From positions 1 to 11,427 of the forward strand of contig DATJQJ010000048.1 of NCBI GenBank assembly GCA_035505975.1: a DNA stretch of 11,427 nucleotides, in the 5' to 3' direction. Under the pieces are notes generated by a model. It did not search any database. It had not been told where the DNA came from and saw only the letters and a program-made list of their open reading frames with translations. A program made the position numbers and the translations under genes. Of the stretch, positions 6,455 to 11,427 are shown piece by piece; position 1 is the first letter of the stretch, and every line of letters starts with the position of its first letter. Source of the stretch: CAIKOD01 sp035505975. GTDB lineage: Archaea; Halobacteriota; Methanomicrobia; Methanomicrobiales; Methanospirillaceae.

Positions 6455-6459
6455 GGTGA
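6455..6459 (+). promoter_or_regulatory. Ribosome binding site of the DUF4870 gene
   Basis: GGTGA lies five bases before the ATG at 6465 and matches the 3' end of archaeal 16S rRNA. Confidence 0.6.
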
Positions 6460-6464
6460 CTGAA

Positions 6465-6815
6465 ATGGCAGGTACGGAATCACAAAAAACCAGCATCGGA
6501 CTGGACGAGAATATTGCATCGCTCCTTTGTTATGTATTGGTCTGGGTAACAGGGATCATCTTCTACCTAATCGAAAAAGACAACAGGATGGTAAAATTCC
6601 ATGCATTACAATCGGTGCTGACCTTTCTTCCCTTATCGATCGTCTACTGGATCATATCGATCCTTTTCTGGTGGAGTGGCATCGGATATATCCTGGCCAT
6701 GCTGATCGGCATCATCATGTTCATTCTGTGGATCGTCCTGATGATCAAGGCATACCAGGGAGAGAGGTTCAAACTGCCGGTTGTCGGCGATATCGCTGAC
6801 AACGCGACAAAATAG
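6465..6815 (+). CDS. DUF4870 (Tic20-like) small membrane protein
   Basis: The 116-residue product has a short polar N-terminus and three hydrophobic segments at about 17-36, 50-69 and 73-94. Family marks are the GLDENIASLLCY start of the first segment, the KDNRMVKFHALQS loop (38-50), and the C-terminal tail KLPVVGDIAD (103-112). These fit the DUF4870 family of small membrane proteins found widely in archaea and bacteria; its function is not established, and distant similarity to Tic20 is only structural. The open frame extends back to 6339, overlapping the ferritin upstream region, but box A and ribosome binding site both point to 6465. It is monocistronic, followed by a T7 run. Nothing links it functionally to ferritin beyond the shared divergent spacer. 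Confidence 0.85.
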   Translation: MAGTESQKTSIGLDENIASLLCYVLVWVTGIIFYLIEKDNRMVKFHALQSVLTFLPLSIVYWIISILFWWSGIGYILAMLIGIIMFILWIVLMIKAYQGERFKLPVVGDIADNATK

Positions 6816-6954
6816 ACCTGCAATGAAGCGGTATCGGGGAAACGGATTGTTCCCGGTGGCCTGGAAGAGCAGCCACGACCCGGGCAAACCAATCTCCTGT
6901 TCAATACTGCAACGAAGAGGGATATTCGGGAATTCTCTCTTCCAATCATGCCTG

Positions 6955-6961
6955 TTTTTTT
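6955..6961 (+). terminator. T7 terminator of the DUF4870 gene
   Basis: Seven T lie about 140 bases past the stop, the first long T-run on this strand. Confidence 0.35.
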
Positions 6962-7114
6962 AATATCCGGATATGAGCAGGAGTGCAGGATTTTTAGAAA
7001 ACCATACTGAATGACGGCCTGCCCGTTCGTCTATGGTATGGATGTAATATTGGTCTGAAAACCTGGGATCGATCAGGAGAATTGCTTTGGACTGCCTTGA
7101 AATCATCGTTCGGT

Positions 7115-7126
7115 AAAGAAGAAAAG
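7115..7126 (-). terminator. T-rich terminator of the copA-YHS unit
   Basis: The minus strand reads CTTTTCTTCTTT starting eight bases after the YHS stop, a pyrimidine-rich stretch consistent with archaeal termination. Confidence 0.4.
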
Positions 7127-7133
7127 ACCATAC

Positions 7134-7274
7134 CTACACATATTTCGCAGGGTCGGTATCGAATTTCTTCTTGCAGCCAGGTGCACAGAAGTAGTAGGTC
7201 TTTCCTTTATATTCGCTCTTGAATTTCGCCGTCTTTTCATCGACGTTCATTTTGCATATCGGATCGATAGCCAT
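7134..7274 (-). CDS. Small YHS-domain protein, candidate copper partner of CopA
   Basis: This 46-residue protein is essentially a single YHS domain. It opens MAIDPICKMNV (Cys7), continues with YKGKTYYFC (22-30, Cys30) and ends APGCKKKFDTDPAKYV with Cys34. The DP-x-C, YYFC and xxGC..KF..DP.KY pattern is complete, so this is a whole gene. YHS domains occur in metal-transporting ATPases and metal-handling proteins, and the three cysteines are plausible soft-metal ligands; metal binding here is inferred. Its ATG shares one base with the copA stop (TGATG, 7272-7276), so the two are co-transcribed and translation is probably coupled. The likely role is a cytoplasmic metal carrier or sensor working with the ATPase. 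In many organisms the YHS domain is fused to the ATPase; here it is separate. Confidence 0.9.
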   Translation of the reverse strand: MAIDPICKMNVDEKTAKFKSEYKGKTYYFCAPGCKKKFDTDPAKYV

Positions 7275-9718
7275 CAGGTCGCCTCACGTACCCCGTGTTT
7301 CACTTCAGGAATATAAGTCTTTAGTAAAAGGGAAAGGCTGACAACGGTAACCGAACTCAGGGCCATGGCGAATGCAGAGAGCTCGGGACGGAAAATAATT
7401 CCAAACGTCGGGTACAATACGCCTGCCGCAACCGGGATCAGTGCTGCATTGTACGCAAATGCCCAGAATATATTGCCCCTGATCCGCCCCATTACTTTCC
7501 GGGACAACTGGATTGCTGCGACAGAGTCAGCCAGGTCGTCTTTTATCAGGACGATGTCCCCGGTCTCTATGGCGATATCGGTGCCGCTGCCAATCGCGAT
7601 GCCTACATCCGCCTGGGCAAGCGCAGGGGCGTCATTAATCCCGTCTCCGACAAATGCCACCGTTTCACCCTTTTCCTGCAATGCCCTGACCTCTGCAGCC
7701 TTGCCTCCTGGAAGAACTCCTGCGATGACGTCGTCAATACCTGCCTGTCCCGCAATCGCTTTTGCGGTATCCAGGTTGTCACCGGTAATCATGACTATCC
7801 TGGCCCCCATCGATTTCAGGCTCTGAATGGCACCCCGGGCAGTACTTTTAAGGGTGTCGGCTATCGCCACGACTCCGGCGAGTTTATCGCCGACCGCGAT
7901 AAAGATGGCTGTTTTTCCGGACTCTTCAAGGATCGTGATACGGGACGCAAGTTCCGGAGGTATTGTTACTCCCCGTTCTGTCATCAGCACCAGGTTTCCT
8001 ATCGCCACCTGTTCACCGAGGACATCGGCAACGACGCCTTTCCCCCCGATTGACTGGAAATGCGTTGCAACTCCTGGAACTGCACCAGAGTTTTCGGCAT
8101 ATTGCGTCACGGCACGGGCCAGCGGGTGCAGGGAATTCTTTTCGACGGCGAGAGCGAGGGAAAGGAGGGTGGATGAGGGGATATCCACGGGGATTACGTC
8201 GGTGACCTCGGGCCGCCCCCGGGTCAGTGTCCCCGTCTTATCGAATACCACCGTCGTAATCTTCTCGGCGACCTCAAGCGCCTCCCCATTTTTAATAAGA
8301 ATGCCGAGTTCTGCGCCCCGCCCCACACCGACCGTGACTGCCGTCGGCGTCGCGAGCCCCAGTGCGCAGGGACAAGCAACCACAAGGACCGATATCAACG
8401 CAGTGAGTGCAAAAAGGAGGCTTGAGCCCGCGACAAGATACCAGCTGACGAACGCTGCCAGCGCGATGACCAGCACGACCGGGATAAAATAGGTAACGGC
8501 AGTATCGGCAATTTTCTGTACCGGCGGTTTCGACCCCTGGGCATCCTCCACGAGTTTTATGATTTGTGAGAGAACCGTGTCTTTTCCTACCTTCAGCGCC
8601 TTCACCGAGAGCACCCCGTCCTGGTTGATCGTGCCCCCGACAACCCTGCTTCCCAGGGTCTTTAAGGGAGGGACCGGCTCACCGGTAATCATCGCCTCGT
8701 CGACATAGCTCTCTCCACCGATGACTTCCCCGTCGACCGCAACATTCTCGCCCGGTCTGACCCTGACTACGTCCCCCACTACAATGTCTTCGACCGGGAC
8801 AACTGTTTCGGCGCCATCCCTGATGACAACGGCAGTTTTCGGACGCAGGCCCGCTAGTTTTCTTATCGCGTCCGAGGTCCTTGCCTTTGCCCGGGTCTCG
8901 AGGAAGCGACCGAGTATCAGGAACGAAGCGAGCATGATCGCCGCATCGTAGAACATGAAATCGGGCGTCAGCACGATATTGAACGTCCCAAGTACACTCG
9001 ATACATAGGCAACGCCGATCCCCATCGCATACATCACGTCCATGTTGAGCGTAAGATTGCGGAGTGCCATGCGGGCGGCCTTAAAAATAGGGTACGAGAT
9101 GAAGATGAACACCGGCGTCGCAATAACGAACATCACATACGCCAGGGTCTGCATGTAGATTGGCGGAACTGCAAACATGGCGATAAGGAGGGGTATGCTA
9201 ACGGCAAACCCTATACAAAAACGAAGGAATTTGTCATGAAGGTCTTTTTCCCGTGCCTGTCTCTCCGCGTCACCGGTTACGTCGTCAGCAAGCCCCAGGT
9301 ACTGGTATCCGGCATCCTCAATAGCCGATTTCATTTCAGGGATTCCTGAAACTGACGGGTTATAGGTGACATATGCCTTCTCGGTTGCAAGGTTTACCGA
9401 CGCGGAAACGACACCTGGCAATGCCCGTAATGCTGCCTCGATTGTCTGCACGCAGGTCGCACAGACCATCCCGCCTACTTTAATCACGACTTCTTTATTT
9501 ATCACGTCATACCCTGCGCATCTGACGGCATTTTCAAGATCGGCAAGCTTCACTTTCGAGGGGTCGTATTCAATGTGAGCCGTGTCGGTCCCGAAATTTA
9601 CCGATGCCCTGGATACGTCAGGAACATTTCCCAGGGATTCTTCGATATTGACTGCACATGTAGCGCATTCCATCCCTGATATTTTTATTTCCGCTTTTTT
9701 CTTTGGATTTTCGGGCAT
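7274..9718 (-). CDS. copA: Cu(I)-exporting P1B-type ATPase
   Basis: This 814-residue membrane pump hydrolyses ATP to move Cu(I) out of the cytoplasm. Two N-terminal HMA metal-binding domains carry GMxCATC (Cys18/21 and Cys86/89). Eight membrane helices follow in the usual order. The actuator domain has TGE (345-347). The ion-path motif CPC is at 449-451. The phosphorylation site DKTGT has Asp493, the ATP-binding domain has the HP motif (531-532), and TGDN (645-648) and GDGINDAP (691-698) close the P domain. The Cu(I)-type signature of the last helices is complete: YN at 756-757 and MxxSS at 785-789. The frame extends six codons to a GTG at 9736, but a box A at 9741-9750 would then be only a few bases away. 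The ATG at 9718 is at the distance expected for a leaderless message, so I chose it. The YHS gene follows in the same unit. Length and motifs are normal; no damage seen. Confidence 0.96.
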   Translation of the reverse strand: MPENPKKKAEIKISGMECATCAVNIEESLGNVPDVSRASVNFGTDTAHIEYDPSKVKLADLENAVRCAGYDVINKEVVIKVGGMVCATCVQTIEAALRALPGVVSASVNLATEKAYVTYNPSVSGIPEMKSAIEDAGYQYLGLADDVTGDAERQAREKDLHDKFLRFCIGFAVSIPLLIAMFAVPPIYMQTLAYVMFVIATPVFIFISYPIFKAARMALRNLTLNMDVMYAMGIGVAYVSSVLGTFNIVLTPDFMFYDAAIMLASFLILGRFLETRAKARTSDAIRKLAGLRPKTAVVIRDGAETVVPVEDIVVGDVVRVRPGENVAVDGEVIGGESYVDEAMITGEPVPPLKTLGSRVVGGTINQDGVLSVKALKVGKDTVLSQIIKLVEDAQGSKPPVQKIADTAVTYFIPVVLVIALAAFVSWYLVAGSSLLFALTALISVLVVACPCALGLATPTAVTVGVGRGAELGILIKNGEALEVAEKITTVVFDKTGTLTRGRPEVTDVIPVDIPSSTLLSLALAVEKNSLHPLARAVTQYAENSGAVPGVATHFQSIGGKGVVADVLGEQVAIGNLVLMTERGVTIPPELASRITILEESGKTAIFIAVGDKLAGVVAIADTLKSTARGAIQSLKSMGARIVMITGDNLDTAKAIAGQAGIDDVIAGVLPGGKAAEVRALQEKGETVAFVGDGINDAPALAQADVGIAIGSGTDIAIETGDIVLIKDDLADSVAAIQLSRKVMGRIRGNIFWAFAYNAALIPVAAGVLYPTFGIIFRPELSAFAMALSSVTVVSLSLLLKTYIPEVKHGVREAT

Positions 9719-9728
9719 GTCATAGGAT

Positions 9729-9735
9729 GTGAACA
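9729..9735. promoter_or_regulatory. GTGAACA motif, copA side
   Basis: GTGAACA, extended to the small dyad GTG-AA-CAC, sits between the copA box A and the proposed copA start. A protein bound here could block initiation. The same heptamer occurs at 9859-9865 beside the opposite promoter. Confidence 0.3.
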
Positions 9736-9740
9736 CCTTT

Positions 9741-9750
9741 GTTATATATT
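9741..9750 (-). promoter_or_regulatory. Box A promoter of copA
   Basis: The minus strand reads AATATATAAC. Its centre is about 27 bases before the A of the ATG at 9718, the distance expected between box A and transcription start, suggesting a leaderless or nearly leaderless mRNA. Confidence 0.6.
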
Positions 9751-9824
9751 CTGCTCACGGGTACCCCGGTATGGGAATAAGGACTAAAAGCAATCCCGCG
9801 GATGCCGTTGACTCTGAGTAAAAC

Positions 9825-9833
9825 AGATATACT
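9825..9833 (+). promoter_or_regulatory. Candidate box A of the rubredoxin-ThDP gene
   Basis: AGATATACT lies about 46-54 bases before the ATG at 9879. A start near 9855 would leave a leader of about 24 bases that carries the AAGGAG ribosome binding site. Confidence 0.45.
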
Positions 9834-9852
9834 AGCAGATTGTTCTCTGGTC

Positions 9853-9865
9853 TGTTCGGTGAACA
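9853..9865. promoter_or_regulatory. Inverted repeat TGTTC-GGT-GAACA at the predicted start site
   Basis: Perfect five-base arms with a three-base spacer, overlapping the predicted transcription start of the rubredoxin-ThDP gene. A further direct copy of TGTTC lies 12 bases upstream (9841-9845). The right arm includes the GTGAACA heptamer also found next to copA, so a shared repressor is possible. Confidence 0.35.
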
Positions 9866-9878
9866 AGGAGAATTGAGC

Positions 9879-11427
9879 ATGAAGACTTGGAAGTGCAGGG
9901 TCTGCGGTTATATATATGACGAGGAGAAGGGGGAACCGGCAACAGGCACTCCGCCTGGCACACCCTTCGGGGAGCTCCCCGAAGACTGGCGTTGTCCGGT
10001 ATGCCGGGCAGGAAAGGATGCGTTCGACCTTGTTTCGGGTGAGGGGCCCGCACCGACTGGATCGACCACTGTTTCGGACGTCATCGTCGGAGTGCTTGAG
10101 AACTGGGGAGTTAAAGTCGCATTTGGCCTGCCCGGGACATCGTCTCTCGGCATTATCGATGCACTCCGGAGATCAACAAAAATCCGGCTGATCGTGGTCA
10201 GGCATGAAGAAAATGCCGCCATGGCCGCATCGGCCTACAATAAACTGACCGGGGGTATTGCCGCCTGCGTCACCATCGCCGGTCCCGGGGCGACCAATCT
10301 TTCAACCGGGTTATATGATGCAAAGGAAGACAGTGCCTCCATCATCTCGATCAATGGGCAGGTCGAGATGCAATATTCCGGTCCGGGCGGGTTTCAGGAG
10401 ATCGACCAGGACGCATTTTTCAGGCCGGTGACCGTCTGGAATAATACTATTTATGACAAGACCATGACGGTGCAGCTCATGACATCAGCGCTCCGGTACG
10501 CTCTCGTCCGGCGTGGTGTCTCCCAGATCTCGGTCCCCAACGATATCCAGAAAGAACCGCTCGATGCCACGTACTGCCCGGCAACCAGCTGTATTACCAA
10601 TTTTAATATCCTGCCCGATCCGATCGATCTCGACCGTGCTGCTGACCTGATCAATACCGCAAAAAAACCTGTGATCATTGCAGGGTGGGGGGCCTCTGGA
10701 GTACCAGGCGAGGTCCTTGGAATCGCCAAGACGATCAAGGCCCCGATCCTGACGACATTCCGGGCGAAGGGGATCATTCCCGATGACAATCCCTGGCTGA
10801 TGGGGATCCTCGGGACCGTCGGATCTCTCCAGGCCAGGGACCTGGCACGGGATGCCGACCTCCTTATCACCTTCGGAGTCGGGTTCTCGAAGATGACATC
10901 GGTGCCCGGGGACAAGCCGCTTGTGCAGGTCGATATCGACCCGGTCAGGATCGGCAGGCACCCGTTCTCAGTGGCATTGTGGGGAAACTGTGCACTTGTA
11001 TTGCCCGAATTAAAAAAACGTCTCCATAAAAGACCGGATAATGCAGTCCTTGGAAAAATAGCGGCATTGAAGCAGGAATGGAATACCCAGCGCGACCATG
11101 AAGCCGACCCCGATCATGTGCCGGTACGCCCCCCGTACATCATGAAAGTACTTTCAGAAACACTTCCCGATGATGCCGTCATTACCATCGATGTTGGGGA
11201 GAATGGCTGGTGGTTCGGGCGTAATTTCAGGATGAAACGACAACGCATGGCCATGTCGGGATACCTGGCAACTATGGGGTTCGCATTGCCGGCGGCGATT
11301 GCGGCAAAAGTTGCATTCCCTGAAAAGACCGTCGTCTGCATCACCGGCGACGGGGGATTTTCAATGGCCATGGCTGACTTCATGACCGCAGTGAAATACC
11401 ACCTGCCCATGGTGGTCGTTGTCCTCA
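9879..11427 (+). CDS. Rubredoxin fused to a pyruvate-oxidase/acetolactate-synthase-like ThDP enzyme (partial)
   Basis: The frame is open for 516 residues to the window edge, so the C-terminus is missing. Residues 1-52 are a full rubredoxin: CRVCGYIYD (Cys6, Cys9), the PPGTPFGELPEDW core, and CPVC (Cys39, Cys42), giving the four cysteines for one iron. A Gly/Pro/Ser/Thr linker (53-63) leads to a thiamine-diphosphate enzyme. The Pyr domain (about 64-230) has FGLPGTSS, RHEENAA with the likely catalytic Glu110, GPGATN, and GGFQEID. The central domain (about 250-385) is of the kind that binds FAD in pyruvate oxidase and acetolactate synthase. The PP domain has LATMGFALPAAIAA and the ThDP/Mg motif GDGGF (490-494); its distal Asn would fall just past the edge. 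The ATMG...AIAA segment resembles pyruvate oxidase, but acetolactate synthase or another decarboxylase cannot be excluded. AAGGAG (9865-9870) lies eight bases before the ATG. It is divergent from copA. A rubredoxin placed here suggests electron transfer from the flavin; that is inference. Confidence 0.93.
   Translation, partial: MKTWKCRVCGYIYDEEKGEPATGTPPGTPFGELPEDWRCPVCRAGKDAFDLVSGEGPAPTGSTTVSDVIVGVLENWGVKVAFGLPGTSSLGIIDALRRSTKIRLIVVRHEENAAMAASAYNKLTGGIAACVTIAGPGATNLSTGLYDAKEDSASIISINGQVEMQYSGPGGFQEIDQDAFFRPVTVWNNTIYDKTMTVQLMTSALRYALVRRGVSQISVPNDIQKEPLDATYCPATSCITNFNILPDPIDLDRAADLINTAKKPVIIAGWGASGVPGEVLGIAKTIKAPILTTFRAKGIIPDDNPWLMGILGTVGSLQARDLARDADLLITFGVGFSKMTSVPGDKPLVQVDIDPVRIGRHPFSVALWGNCALVLPELKKRLHKRPDNAVLGKIAALKQEWNTQRDHEADPDHVPVRPPYIMKVLSETLPDDAVITIDVGENGWWFGRNFRMKRQRMAMSGYLATMGFALPAAIAAKVAFPEKTVVCITGDGGFSMAMADFMTAVKYHLPMVVVVL

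Larger units (their letters stand above)
6816..7133. other. Spacer between DUF4870 and YHS genes
   Basis: No convincing gene. It holds the T-run terminator of the DUF4870 gene, a 12-base palindrome at 6963-6974, and the T-rich end of the YHS-copA unit on the minus strand. A 48-codon minus-strand frame (6960-7106) was considered and rejected for lack of a ribosome binding site. Confidence 0.5.

Noticed and set aside
6339..6464. Longer N-terminus for the DUF4870 protein
   Set aside because: Box A at 6411-6420 and GGTGA at 6455-6459 place transcription and translation starts downstream of 6339.
6960..7106. Minus-strand 48-codon frame just downstream of the YHS gene
   Set aside because: It has an ATG and a stop but no ribosome binding site, follows a T-rich terminator, and shows no recognisable domain. 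A frame this short is expected by chance.
7827..8492. Long plus-strand frame opposite copA
   Set aside because: It is antisense to the fully conserved catalytic part of the ATPase and has low-complexity Ser/Thr/Ala/Pro composition typical of a shadow frame.
10451..10961. Minus-strand frames opposite the rubredoxin-ThDP gene
   Set aside because: They overlap the conserved enzyme frame, have no ribosome binding site and no recognisable motif.

Overview
The window reads as chromosomal DNA of a methanogenic archaeon, most likely of the order Methanomicrobiales or a close relative. This is inference from gene content and signals, not from a database match. The tRNA gene has no encoded CCA. A/T-rich TATA-type box A elements lie at archaeal spacing before several genes. 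Ribosome binding sites are of the GGAGG or GGTGA type, T-runs follow many stop codons, and the proteins include types common in these methanogens (PEGA-repeat surface protein, DUF362-ferredoxin, DUF4870 membrane protein).

Layout from left to right: tRNA-Lys(UUU) on the minus strand; a gene-poor stretch of about 350 bases; a plus-strand 400-residue protein of unknown function with a possible, degenerate PD-(D/E)XK nuclease core; a plus-strand lipoprotein with a DUF4352-like domain; a structured convergent spacer; then three minus-strand genes. These are a DUF362 protein with two [4Fe-4S] ferredoxin motifs, a secreted protein of six 73-residue PEGA repeats, and a bacterial-type ferritin. A small DUF4870 membrane protein diverges from the ferritin. 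After a 318-base gap come a 46-residue YHS-domain protein and a Cu(I)-exporting P1B ATPase (minus strand, ATPase upstream, overlapping by one base). Diverging from the ATPase, and cut by the right edge, is a rubredoxin domain fused to a pyruvate-oxidase/acetolactate-synthase-like thiamine diphosphate enzyme.

Functionally, the right half is rich in metal and redox proteins: iron storage (ferritin), copper export plus a small candidate metal-binding partner (CopA-YHS), and an enzyme with its own one-electron iron carrier (rubredoxin-ThDP fusion). The DUF362-ferredoxin on the left is a further iron-sulfur protein. The copA and rubredoxin-ThDP promoters share a 160-base divergent spacer in which the heptamer GTGAACA lies near both predicted transcription starts. 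The most unusual item is the rubredoxin-ThDP fusion, which suggests a decarboxylating oxidase that passes electrons to a built-in rubredoxin. The most easily missed gene is the YHS protein.

Several starts are placed downstream of the longest possible open frame because of ribosome binding sites, box A spacing or residue alignment: the lipoprotein at 1929, ferritin at 6312, DUF4870 protein at 6465 and copA at 9718.
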